Notes under the pieces: model-generated
Told to the model about the DNA's origin: nothing
What the model saw: only the letters and a program-made list of their open reading frames with translations
The model's database searches: none
In this document: positions 6,193 through 14,534 of the stretch, one piece after another
Layout: each line of letters opens with the position of its first letter
Position numbering within the stretch: the first letter of the stretch is position 1
Program-made: the position numbers and the translations under genes
NCBI GenBank assembly: GCA_020851015.1
Contig: JADZDN010000454.1
Span: 1 to 22,919 of the forward strand
Reading direction: 5' to 3'
Length of the DNA stretch: 22,919 nt
DNA from: Alphaproteobacteria bacterium
Lineage (GTDB): Bacteria > Pseudomonadota > Alphaproteobacteria > JAEULC01

Positions 6193-9100
6193 GTGGCGCA
6201 GGACTTCAACGCCGACGGCGGGTCGGCGGAAACTGTGCGGGACGGGGGGAGCATCGTGACGGTCGGCGCCGGCGGCGCTGGTCCGGTCGTCGTTCCCGAC
6301 AACGTCTTTCTGCTGACCGCGGGCTTCGATCGCGCGGGCGCGGATCTGCGCCTTGTCGGCAAGGACGGCCAAGCGGTGCTGGTGAAGGACTACTTCGCCG
6401 GCGGCGGCACGCCGGCCGACCTCGCGACCACGACCGGCGCGATCGTGCACGGCCAGACCGCCAAGATTCTCGCAGGCTCGCCGGCGCTGATGCAGGTGGC
6501 GCAGGCCGGCGGCGTGGCCGCGGGTCCGGCCGCGATCGGCAAGGTCACGGCGGTCACCGGCGACGTCATGGTGCAGCGCGCCGGCGTGCTGCTGAGCAGC
6601 ACCGGGCCCGAGAAGGTCGGCATCGACACGCCGATCTACCGCAACGACGTCTTGCAGACCGGCAAGGGCGCGACGGTCGCGGTGACGTTCGTCGACAAGA
6701 CGAACTTCTCGCTGGGCGAAGACGCCCGCATGGTGATGAACGAATTCGCCTACAACCCGCAGACCGGCGCCGGCAACGCGCTGCTGTCGGTGCTGCAGGG
6801 CTCGTTCTCGTTCGTCAGCGGCCAGGTCGCGAAGTCCGGCGAGGACGCGATCAAGGTGCAGATGCCGACGATGACGATCGGCATCCGCGGCACCAAGGTC
6901 GCGGGCTATGCGGCGGCCGAGGGCAGCGAAAGCCAGGTCACGCTGCTGCAAAACGACGACGGCACGGTCGGCAAGATCTTCGTCTTCAACAGCAGCGCCG
7001 GGTACCTGATCACCCAGGCGAACTTCACGGCCTATTCGACCGGCCAGGCGCAGGCGTTCCAGCAGCCCACGCTGCTGGTCAACCTGACCAAGTACCAGGA
7101 CACGCTGTCCACGCTGCAGAAGGCGATCCATTCGCAGGGCGACCGCGCCGCGCTGGACAAGCAATCGCCGACGGACATCGCGCTGGCCCGCGCGCTGAAC
7201 GAGGCGCAGCCCGGCGCCGGCGGCGAGAACCAGGGCGGCGGCAGCGGCGGCTTCACGACCCAGAACTTCGGCGATCTCGGCATCACGCTGGTGACGTTCC
7301 GCTCGGGCGGCGACCTGTTCGCGGCCGTGTTCAACAACACCGATCCGACCAAGGCGGGCGGCGATATCGGAACGACCAATACGGCGACGAACGGCGTCGT
7401 CAACCAGGAACTGCCGCCACCGCCGCCGTCGCAGGTTGTCGCCTCCAATGTAAGCACGCCGGAGGACGACACGGCGTCTGGCGCGATTCCTCCGCCCGAT
7501 GGGGCTAACCCGGGCGCCTTGACCTTCACGCTGATCGTGCCGCCGATTCTCGGCAGCGTGACGCTGGCCGCCGACGGCACGTTCGTCTACATGCCCGGTA
7601 ACGTTCTGCAGGCGCTCGCGCAAGGCCAGACGGCTTCCGACAGCTTCACCGTGCAGATCGCCGGCGGGCCGAACGGCACGGTCAATCAGGTCATCGGCGT
7701 CAACATCATCGGCGAGAACGACGCGCCGGTCGCCGGCCCCAGCCAGGGCGCGGTGGTCGAGGACCAGGCCGGCGCGACCCAGGGCAACGTGCTGGCGACG
7801 GCCGCCGATATCGACAACGGCGCCATTCTGCAGGTCGTTTCGGTCAACGGAATCGTGCTCGGCGGTCCCGGCGGCGGCAGCGGCGCCGGCGGCACGCTGC
7901 AACTCACCCAGACCGTGCTGAACTACCTCAGCAGCCAGGGCCAGGCGCTGGTGAACGGTCTCGGCGGGGCGGCGGGATTCGGCGAGAACACCGTTCCGGT
8001 GGGCGACGACAACTCCTTCCCGCAGGAAGCCCCCGGCATCGACATCTCGTCGGTGTTCACCGGCGGCTTGAACTTCTTCGGCACGACCTACAACGCGCTC
8101 TTCGTCAACAACAACGGCAACATCACCTTCACCGGGCCGCTTAACACGTTCACGCCCAGCCAGATCGGCGCCGGCTTCAACGCGCCGATCATCGCGCCGT
8201 TCTGGGCCGACGTGGACACGCGCGGCACCGACAACGTGCCGCCGACGCCGGGTGGGAATTCGACCGGTAGCGACAACGTCTATTACGACCTCGACGCGGC
8301 GAACCATGTCTTCACGGTGACGTGGGACGACGTCGGTTATTTCAGCGGCGCCACCGACAAGGTGAACGCGTTCCAGCTCCAGCTGATCGACCGCGGCGAC
8401 GGCAATTTCGACATCGTCTTCCGCTACGAATCGATCAACTGGACGACCGGCAATGCCAGCGGCGGGTCGGGCGGGCTTGGCGGCTCGCCCGCCCGGGGCG
8501 GCTATACCGCCGGAGACGGCACGCACTACTTCGAACTGCCCGGCTCGGGCAACCAGGGTTCGGTGCTGGCCTGGGATGAATCGACGGGCAACACCGGCCA
8601 AGTCGGCGTCTATGTCTTCCAGGTGCGCGGCGGCCAGGTGGTAGGTGGCAGCGGCTCGGCCACGATCGAGACCGACTACGGCACGCTGGTGATGAATGCG
8701 GACGGGTCGTACACCTATACGCCCGACAATGCGTCGCCGCTCGTCCAGGCCCTGGCGCAGGGCGAGACCTACAACGACAGCTTCACCTATACCGTCGCGG
8801 ACGAGTTCGGCGCGACCAGCCAGACGACGCTGACAATCACGATCACGGGCACCAACGACGCACCGGTCGCGCAGCCCGACATCAACCTTGTGGCGGAAGA
8901 CGGCGGCTCGGTCGGCGGCAACGTGCTCGGCAACGACACGGATGTCGACCACGGCGCGGTGCGCCAGGTCGTGTCGGTCGTCGCCAGCGCTCCGCCCGAT
9001 GGACAGTCGGCTGCCTTGGTCACGCCCGATGCATCGGTCGGCAGCCAGATTCACGGCCAGTACGGCACGCTGGTGCTCAACGCCGACGGCAGCTACACCT

Positions 9101-11361
9101 ACACCGTCGATCCCGACTCGGCCGCGTTGCAGGCGCTCGGGCAGGGCCAGCACGCGGACGATTTCTTCACCTACACGGTGTCCGACGGCCAGGGCGGTTC
9201 GGCGACGGCGACGTTGACGATCTCCGTGACCGGCTCGAACGATCCGCCCACGGCCATGTCCGATGCGATCCAGGCGGTCGAGGACGGCGGGCCGGTCGCC
9301 ACCAGCTTCGCCGCGCTGCTCGCCAACGACACCGATCCCGAGGGCAACATCACGGTTGCCTCGGTATCTGCGACCTCTGCGGCGGGCGCGGCGGTGTCGA
9401 TCGTCGATGGCCAGGTGATCTATGACCCGGGCCAGCTGTTCCAGTCGCTGGGCCAGGGAGAGAGCACGACCGACAGCTTCACCTATACGGTTACGGATAG
9501 CGCGGGCGCGCAGTCCTCTTCGACCGTGACGGTCACGGTTGCCGGCGTGAACGATGCCCCGACGGCGAATGCCGACGCCATCCAGGCGATCGAGGACGGC
9601 GGCCCCGTGGCCACCAGCTTCGCGGCGCTGCTCGCCAACGACACCGATCCCGAGGGCAACATCACCGTTGCCTCGGTGTCGAGCACCTCGGCGGCCGGCG
9701 CGGCGGTTTCGATCGTCGATGGCCAGGTGGTCTACGACCCGGGCGAGCTGTTCCAGTCGCTGGGCCAGGGCGAAAGCACGACGGACAGCTTCACCTATAC
9801 GATCACCGACAATTTCGGCGCGCAGTCCTCTTCAACGGTGACGGTCGCGGTCGCCGGCGCGAACGACGCGCCGATCGCCGAGGCCGATCGCTATGCGGCC
9901 GTCAGCGACGACTCGGGCCCGGTCGCGCTGCACATCGCGGCGCCCACGGACAGCGACGCGCACGACGTGCTGAGCGCGACCATCAGCGGCCTGCCGACCA
10001 ACGGCGAGATACACCTCGCCAATGGGGCGGCGGTCACCAATGGCCAGGTCCTGACCGTCGGCCAGTTGACCGGCCTGACCTTCACGCCGACGGACACCCA
10101 CGCCGACACGCATTCCTCGTTCTCCTACGTGGTCACCGACGGCCATGGCGGTTCGGACAGCGCGACGATCGCGATCGACACGATCGACGCCAACCACCAG
10201 ACGGTGGTGGGCTACTACGACTTGATCGAGGGCCAGGGCAATCCGGGCCAGGTCGCCAGCATCCAGGCCGCCGGCTACGCGGCGGTCAACGTCACCGAGC
10301 CAACGGCGGCGCAGCTCGCGGGCATCGACGTGTTCTTCGTGCAGGGCCGGCCGGACGTCGATACGGGCAGCGAGTACCTGAGCCACCTCGGCGACATCGC
10401 CGCCGCCGTGGCGAACGGCATGACGCTGATCTTCCACGACAACGTCGTGACGGGCGCGAACGAGATCTTGCCGGGCGGCGAATCCTTCACGATCGTCCAG
10501 AGCTTTGCCGACGGGGACGACGTGAATGTCCTGGCGCCGGACTCGCTCCTAGCGAACGGCCCTGGCGGCGTCATCACGAACGCCACCTTGGACAATGCCT
10601 CGTATTCGACGCATGGCTTCGCGCTGTCGGGCACGCTGCCGGCGGACGCGGAGCTGCTGCTCAGCAACGGCACGCCGTCCGACATCGTCGCGTTCTCGTA
10701 TGCCTACGGCGCGGGGCACGTGTACTACGCGACCATTCCCTTGGAATACTACCTGGGCGGCTCGGGCGATCCCGACCTCACCCCGGTATTCGAGGAGATC
10801 TACGCGCCGAACGTCGTGGCCTATGGCGCCAGCCTCGGCGGTCTCGCCGAAGGCCATCAGTTCGCCGGCACGACCGGCGCCGATCTGCTGGCTGGCGGCG
10901 GCGGCGGCGATGTGCTGGTCGGCGGTGGCGGCCACGACCTGATCCTGGGCGGCGCCGGCGACGACCGGCTGGTGGTCAAGGACCTCGGCTTCCTCAAGGC
11001 CGATGGCGGCACCGGCAACGACGTGCTGGCCTTCGACACCAACGGCACGATCGACCTTTCCGCCCTCGATGCCGGTCACTTTGCCGGGATCGAGCGCTTG
11101 GATATCGGCAACGGCCGGGCGGACACGCTGCAGATCGGGGCGGACCAGGTGCTGGCGCTGAACTCCGAGCATCAGGGCGCCGACAACACGGCGGCGAACG
11201 CGCTGAAGGTGCTGGGCGATGCCGGCGACGGCGTCAAGCTGGTCGGCGATTGGCAGGCCGGCGCCCAGGATTCCGGCGGCCAAGGCTTCCAGCTCTACAC
11301 GCTGGGCGATGCCAAGATCGCCGTCGAGCAGCAGGACATTTCGGTCCAGATCATCCACTGA
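6193..11361 (+). CDS. Giant type I-secreted surface adhesin: FecR-like, VCBS/cadherin-like, NIDO and RTX domains
   Basis: This 1722-residue exported protein has no classical signal peptide, as expected for type I secretion. Domains run in this order. A beta-rich N-terminal segment (1-105). A VAAG motif (108-111). A FecR-like domain (about 115-250, with the marker IGIRGTKVAGY). A Gly/Pro-rich linker. A VCBS repeat (about 417-514). A second VCBS repeat split by a nidogen-like (NIDO) domain (about 630-815; NNNGNITFTGPLNTF, IIAPFWADVDTRG). VCBS repeats to about 1016. Two near-identical 104-residue repeats (1017-1120, 1121-1224). A cadherin-like repeat to about 1332. A Rossmann-like ThuA/GATase-type domain (about 1337-1545). 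Four RTX nonapeptides (1559-1594). A C-terminal region of about 125 residues presumably carrying the secretion signal. NDAP marks the repeat borders. The dedicated exporter follows immediately. The role in surface attachment or biofilm is inferred from the family. Confidence 0.9.
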   Translation: MAQDFNADGGSAETVRDGGSIVTVGAGGAGPVVVPDNVFLLTAGFDRAGADLRLVGKDGQAVLVKDYFAGGGTPADLATTTGAIVHGQTAKILAGSPALMQVAQAGGVAAGPAAIGKVTAVTGDVMVQRAGVLLSSTGPEKVGIDTPIYRNDVLQTGKGATVAVTFVDKTNFSLGEDARMVMNEFAYNPQTGAGNALLSVLQGSFSFVSGQVAKSGEDAIKVQMPTMTIGIRGTKVAGYAAAEGSESQVTLLQNDDGTVGKIFVFNSSAGYLITQANFTAYSTGQAQAFQQPTLLVNLTKYQDTLSTLQKAIHSQGDRAALDKQSPTDIALARALNEAQPGAGGENQGGGSGGFTTQNFGDLGITLVTFRSGGDLFAAVFNNTDPTKAGGDIGTTNTATNGVVNQELPPPPPSQVVASNVSTPEDDTASGAIPPPDGANPGALTFTLIVPPILGSVTLAADGTFVYMPGNVLQALAQGQTASDSFTVQIAGGPNGTVNQVIGVNIIGENDAPVAGPSQGAVVEDQAGATQGNVLATAADIDNGAILQVVSVNGIVLGGPGGGSGAGGTLQLTQTVLNYLSSQGQALVNGLGGAAGFGENTVPVGDDNSFPQEAPGIDISSVFTGGLNFFGTTYNALFVNNNGNITFTGPLNTFTPSQIGAGFNAPIIAPFWADVDTRGTDNVPPTPGGNSTGSDNVYYDLDAANHVFTVTWDDVGYFSGATDKVNAFQLQLIDRGDGNFDIVFRYESINWTTGNASGGSGGLGGSPARGGYTAGDGTHYFELPGSGNQGSVLAWDESTGNTGQVGVYVFQVRGGQVVGGSGSATIETDYGTLVMNADGSYTYTPDNASPLVQALAQGETYNDSFTYTVADEFGATSQTTLTITITGTNDAPVAQPDINLVAEDGGSVGGNVLGNDTDVDHGAVRQVVSVVASAPPDGQSAALVTPDASVGSQIHGQYGTLVLNADGSYTYTVDPDSAALQALGQGQHADDFFTYTVSDGQGGSATATLTISVTGSNDPPTAMSDAIQAVEDGGPVATSFAALLANDTDPEGNITVASVSATSAAGAAVSIVDGQVIYDPGQLFQSLGQGESTTDSFTYTVTDSAGAQSSSTVTVTVAGVNDAPTANADAIQAIEDGGPVATSFAALLANDTDPEGNITVASVSSTSAAGAAVSIVDGQVVYDPGELFQSLGQGESTTDSFTYTITDNFGAQSSSTVTVAVAGANDAPIAEADRYAAVSDDSGPVALHIAAPTDSDAHDVLSATISGLPTNGEIHLANGAAVTNGQVLTVGQLTGLTFTPTDTHADTHSSFSYVVTDGHGGSDSATIAIDTIDANHQTVVGYYDLIEGQGNPGQVASIQAAGYAAVNVTEPTAAQLAGIDVFFVQGRPDVDTGSEYLSHLGDIAAAVANGMTLIFHDNVVTGANEILPGGESFTIVQSFADGDDVNVLAPDSLLANGPGGVITNATLDNASYSTHGFALSGTLPADAELLLSNGTPSDIVAFSYAYGAGHVYYATIPLEYYLGGSGDPDLTPVFEEIYAPNVVAYGASLGGLAEGHQFAGTTGADLLAGGGGGDVLVGGGGHDLILGGAGDDRLVVKDLGFLKADGGTGNDVLAFDTNGTIDLSALDAGHFAGIERLDIGNGRADTLQIGADQVLALNSEHQGADNTAANALKVLGDAGDGVKLVGDWQAGAQDSGGQGFQLYTLGDAKIAVEQQDISVQIIH
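6514..6525 (+). other. Candidate LapG cleavage motif (VAAG, residues 108-111)
   Basis: LapG cuts P. fluorescens LapA between the two alanines of a TAAG motif at Ala108-Ala109. Here V108-A109-A110-G111 lies at almost the same distance from the N-terminus, between the N-terminal segment and the FecR-like domain. AAG also occurs at four later places in this Ala/Gly-rich protein, so position is the main argument. Confidence 0.4.
9241..9864 (+). repeat. Two tandem 312-bp repeats inside the adhesin gene
   Basis: Units 9241-9552 and 9553-9864 each encode one 104-residue VCBS/cadherin-like module that starts with D-x-P-T-A. Both share EDGGPVATSFAALLANDTD and the stretch ending SLGQGESTTDSFTYT. They differ at only a few codons, and long stretches of DNA are identical. 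This indicates a recent in-frame duplication or gene conversion. Unit number could vary between strains. Confidence 0.85.
10867..10974 (+). repeat. RTX calcium-binding nonapeptides (four units)
   Basis: Four consecutive nine-codon units read GTTGADLLA, GGGGGDVLV, GGGGHDLIL and GGAGDDRLV, following the GGxGxDxUx pattern. In RTX proteins these bind calcium outside the cell and help fold the protein near its C-terminal type I secretion signal. Four units is a short block for so large a protein. Confidence 0.85.
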
Positions 11362-11380
11362 GCGCCGGCCACTGAGCTGC

Positions 11381-11516
11381 GGCCGTTTCACGATTCGCGG
11401 CCATTTGGCCGACGGTCGTCGCGTGCAGCCGCCCATAGGGTGTTCTCGCGAACGAATCGGCGGGAGTCTGCCGCATTCGGCGCGGCGGCAGACCATTCTG
11501 TTGCAGATTCGCAACA
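11381..11516 (+). other. Cluster of hairpins between the adhesin and first TolC gene
   Basis: The 293-bp gap after the adhesin gene holds four short inverted repeats: GGCCG (11381-11385)/CGGCC (11398-11402), GGCCA-TT-TGGCC (11399-11410), GTCTGCCGC (11466-11474)/GCGGCAGAC (11485-11493), and TGTTGC (11499-11504)/GCAACA (11511-11516). None has a clear T-run. They could end or attenuate the adhesin transcript, so that the exporter genes are expressed at a different level. Confidence 0.35.
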
Positions 11517-11563
11517 TTGGGGCTGGATGCACACGGCGCCCGGTGAGTTCGGGTGGCATGGCG

Positions 11564-11593
11564 TTGGCGGTGTTCGGCTTTTCTTCATATTCT
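11564..11593 (+). promoter_or_regulatory. Candidate promoter for the tolC1-tolC2 genes
   Basis: TTGGCG (11564-11569) and TATTCT (11588-11593) are spaced by 18 bases in a locally A/T-rich patch. They would start transcription near 11600, about 55 bases before the ATG at 11655. This is a pattern match only. Confidence 0.3.
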
Positions 11594-11654
11594 ATCGATC
11601 AAACGAGCGTGCCGGGGCCGGCTTTGTTCAGGCCCCCAGACAGGCAGGGGCACT

Positions 11655-13040
11655 ATGATTTCTCGTAGGACGGGTCTGATCGATCCGGACGCCCGCAGGG
11701 CCGTGGCGTTCGGCGGCGCGTTGGCGGTGGTCCTGGGGCTGGCGGGCGTACCGGCGCACGCGGCATCGCTGAAGGAAGCGGTTTCGACCACGATCGCCAA
11801 GCACCCGACTCTTCAGCGCGACGTGGCGCTGAGCCGCGCGGCCGAGAGAGGCGTGGACCAGGCCGATTCCAACTTCCTACCGACGATCGACGTCGATTCC
11901 GAGGCCGGCTACGAGTACACCAACAGCCCGACGACCCGCAGCCGCGTGACCAAGGGGCCGCGCGATTCCTCCGGCGTCTCGCGGTTCCGCCAGGACAACA
12001 ACTTCACCTTCCGCCAGATGGCGTTCGACGGCTTCCTGGCGTCGAACACCGTCGCATCCGCGCGCGCGACGTATGAGGGCTCCAAGGACGCGGTCGCTTT
12101 CACCGGCGAGGTGCTGGGCATACGCGTGGTGCAGCTCTACATCGATGTGCTGCGCAACCAGGAATTCGTCGCCTATGCCGAGGCCAACGTGCGCGAACTC
12201 GGCGGCATCACCGACCAGATCCGCAAGCTCGCCGGCGCCGGCCGCGGCACCACGGCCGACGTCAACCAGGCGGAAAGCCGGTTGGCGCTGGGCCGCTCGG
12301 CGCTGGAGCAGCGCAGGGGCGAGTTGCGTGCGGCGGTCGCGCGCTATGTCGAGTTCGTCGGCGAGGAACCGCGCGATCTGGTCAATCCCGGCGTGCCGGT
12401 CTATCGCCGGCCGGATACGGAGGACGCGGCCGTGCAGCAGGCGGTTGCCAACAACCCCTCGGCCCAGGTGACGGCGGCCAGCTACCAGGCGAAGAAGTTC
12501 GACGCCAAGGCGGCCGACGCGCCGTTCTACCCGCGCCTGGACGCCGAGCTGCTGGGCTCGACCGGCAGCAACCTCGACGGCGCCAAGGGCCGCGACAGCG
12601 ATTTCAACGCCCGCATGCGCCTGCGGTACAACGCCTTCAACGGCTTCGGCGACGTCGCCCGCCGCGGCCGCGCCAACGAGGAGGCCAACGCCGCCCAGCA
12701 GGACGACAGCGAGCAGCGCCGCCAGATCCGCGAGGACGTGCGCGTCGCCTTCCGCAACCTGGCGACGGCCGACGAACGCATCGTTCCGCTGCGCCAGCAC
12801 ACCGAAGCGTCCGAGCGGGTGCTGCGCGGCTATCGCAGCCAGTTCGAGCTGGGCCGTCGCTCGCTGCTCGACCTTCTGGACGCGCAGAACGAGCTGTTCC
12901 AGTCGCAATTGTCGCGCACCGACGGCGAATATCGCATCGTGCTTGCGAACTACGAACTCGTCTTCACGATGGGCGCGCTGCTCGGCACGGTCGGCGTGCC
13001 GCTTCCGGCGGATGCAAAGCCCAAGACGGGAATGAACTGA
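11655..13040 (+). CDS. TolC-family outer-membrane efflux protein, type I secretion (copy 1)
   Basis: This 461-residue protein is the outer-membrane channel of the type I exporter. I chose the ATG at 11655 because AGGGG lies just upstream and the protein then begins with a proper signal peptide (hydrophobic GGALAVVLGLAGVP, likely cleavage after AHA36). The longer frame from 11553 would add a poorly coding basic extension. The body has the two-fold outer-membrane-factor repeat: SLKEAVSTTIAKHPTLQRD at the start of one half and EDAAVQQAVANNPSAQ at the other. Conserved landmarks include LRQ/FRQMAFDGF-type strands, VVQLYIDVLRNQE in the long helices and LLDLLDAQNEL near the C-terminus. It is the AggA/LapE type. 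The nearest relative in sight is the next gene. Confidence 0.92.
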   Translation: MISRRTGLIDPDARRAVAFGGALAVVLGLAGVPAHAASLKEAVSTTIAKHPTLQRDVALSRAAERGVDQADSNFLPTIDVDSEAGYEYTNSPTTRSRVTKGPRDSSGVSRFRQDNNFTFRQMAFDGFLASNTVASARATYEGSKDAVAFTGEVLGIRVVQLYIDVLRNQEFVAYAEANVRELGGITDQIRKLAGAGRGTTADVNQAESRLALGRSALEQRRGELRAAVARYVEFVGEEPRDLVNPGVPVYRRPDTEDAAVQQAVANNPSAQVTAASYQAKKFDAKAADAPFYPRLDAELLGSTGSNLDGAKGRDSDFNARMRLRYNAFNGFGDVARRGRANEEANAAQQDDSEQRRQIREDVRVAFRNLATADERIVPLRQHTEASERVLRGYRSQFELGRRSLLDLLDAQNELFQSQLSRTDGEYRIVLANYELVFTMGALLGTVGVPLPADAKPKTGMN

Positions 13041-13073
13041 ACGCGGCGGGCGTAGGGGGCAGGGGGGATCGGC

Positions 13074-14408
13074 GTGGCCAGCGCGCATTCAGGGCGGTCG
13101 CTCCGCGCTGCCATCATGGTGGCGGCGTTGGCGTTCGCGCTGCCCGCGCCTGCCTGGCCCCGCCCGCTTCCCGAGGTCGTCGCCGACACGATCAGCGCCA
13201 ATCCCGAGGTCCAGCGCGACCGCGCGCTGCTGCGCGCCGCCGACCGGCGGGTTGACGAGCGCTTCGCCGGCTTTCTGCCCAAGGTCGATCTCGAATCCGC
13301 GGGGGGCTACGAGTACACCAACGATCCCTTCACCCGCTCGCGCGTCGACAAGGAGCCGAACGTCGATTCCGGCCGGCACCTGCTGCGCACCGACAACACG
13401 CTGACCCTGCGCCAGCTCGTGTTCGACGGGTTCGGGACCTCCAGCCGCGAGCTGGCGGCCGAGGCCGAGCGCCGGGCCGCCGAGCGCCGGGTCGCCGAGA
13501 CGTCCGAGCGCATCGCCCAGCGCGCGGTCGAGGTCTACCTGGACGTGCTGCGCACCGACGAGCAGATGGCGCTGGCCCAGGCGAACCTGGACTACCACCG
13601 CGAGATTCTGCGCAAGGTCGAAGCGCGCGCTACCTCGGGGCTCAGCGACCAGCTCGACCTCGAACAGGCGCGCGCCCGCGTCGCGCTGGCCCAGGCAAGC
13701 CTGGTGCTGCGCGCCGGCGAGCAGCGCTCGGCGCGCGCCCGCTACCTCGAATTCATCGGCCAGGCGCCCGCCGACCTGCTGCGCCCGCCGCCCGAGCAGT
13801 TCCGCAGCCCGCCGACGATCGAATCCGCGATCGACGAGGCGCTGCGGCGCAACCCCACCGTATCGGTCACCGCGGCACAGATCGACGCCGCGCGCGCCGA
13901 GATCGACGCCGCGCGCGCGACCTTCTACCCGCGCCTCGACCTCGAGGTGGCCGGCACCACCGGCACGAACATCGACGGCGTGATCGGCCGCGACAGCAGC
14001 GTCAGCGTGATGCTGCGCCTGCGCTACACCCTGTTCAACGGGTTCTTCGACGACGCCACGGTCCAGCGGCGCAGCGCCGAGGCGGCAGCCGCCTCCTACA
14101 GCGACGGCGAGGCGCGCCGGCAGGTGCGCGAGGACACGCGTGTCGCGTTCCGCAACCTGACCACCGCGCAGGACCGCCTGCCGCCGCTGCGCGACCATGT
14201 GGCGTCCTCGCGCCGCACGGTCGACGACTATCTGGGACAGTTCGAGCTCGGCAAGCGCAAGCTGCTCGACCTGCTCGACGCGCAGAACGAGCACTACCAG
14301 GCCCGGTCGAACCTGGTCGACGGCGACTATACCCTGCTGGTGGCCCAGTTCCGGCTGGCCTTCGCCATGGGGCAGCTGCGCGGCGCGCTGGGGATCGGCG
14401 GCGACTGA
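13074..14408 (+). CDS. TolC-family outer-membrane efflux protein, type I secretion (copy 2)
   Basis: This 444-residue protein starts at GTG 13074, 33 bases after copy 1 and behind a G-rich ribosome site (AGGGGGG). A signal peptide (hydrophobic AAIMVAALAFALPAPA) is followed by the same outer-membrane-factor layout as copy 1. Shared landmarks include GYEYTN, the SRV-K-P segment, LRQLVFDGF, VEVYLDVLR, RLRYTLFNGFFDD and KLLDLLDAQNE. The two proteins align along their full length, so this is a tandem duplication that has diverged. Which copy serves the ABC/HlyD pair downstream, or whether they form mixed trimers, cannot be told from sequence. The gene ends 126 bases before the transporter start. 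Confidence 0.92.
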   Translation: MASAHSGRSLRAAIMVAALAFALPAPAWPRPLPEVVADTISANPEVQRDRALLRAADRRVDERFAGFLPKVDLESAGGYEYTNDPFTRSRVDKEPNVDSGRHLLRTDNTLTLRQLVFDGFGTSSRELAAEAERRAAERRVAETSERIAQRAVEVYLDVLRTDEQMALAQANLDYHREILRKVEARATSGLSDQLDLEQARARVALAQASLVLRAGEQRSARARYLEFIGQAPADLLRPPPEQFRSPPTIESAIDEALRRNPTVSVTAAQIDAARAEIDAARATFYPRLDLEVAGTTGTNIDGVIGRDSSVSVMLRLRYTLFNGFFDDATVQRRSAEAAAASYSDGEARRQVREDTRVAFRNLTTAQDRLPPLRDHVASSRRTVDDYLGQFELGKRKLLDLLDAQNEHYQARSNLVDGDYTLLVAQFRLAFAMGQLRGALGIGGD

Positions 14409-14441
14409 CCGCGGCCGGCCCAACCTGGCCCTCAAGCCCCC

Positions 14442-14471
14442 TTGGGCGAGCGAAGCATATAGTGATATCAT
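14442..14471 (+). promoter_or_regulatory. Candidate promoter for the ABC-transporter/adaptor genes
   Basis: The gap after tolC copy 2 contains an A/T-rich patch. TTGGGC (14442-14447) and TATCAT (14466-14471) are 18 bases apart. An internal promoter would let the transporter and adaptor be expressed separately from the channels. This is a pattern match only. Confidence 0.3.
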
Positions 14472-14534
14472 TGCTTTAGCGGTCGATTCGCGGTCGACCG
14501 CGTGGCGCCTACAACCAAAGGCCCTTTTCGCGGC

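Noticed and set aside
6088..9153. A 1021-codon minus-strand open frame opposite the adhesin
   Set aside because: It is a shadow of the VCBS-rich adhesin frame, whose repeats and domains are clear on the plus strand.
11553..11654. Upstream extension of the first TolC gene to 11553
   Set aside because: The added 34 residues are basic and Cys-containing, precede a proper signal peptide, and would overlap the candidate promoter. The ATG at 11655 has a ribosome site.
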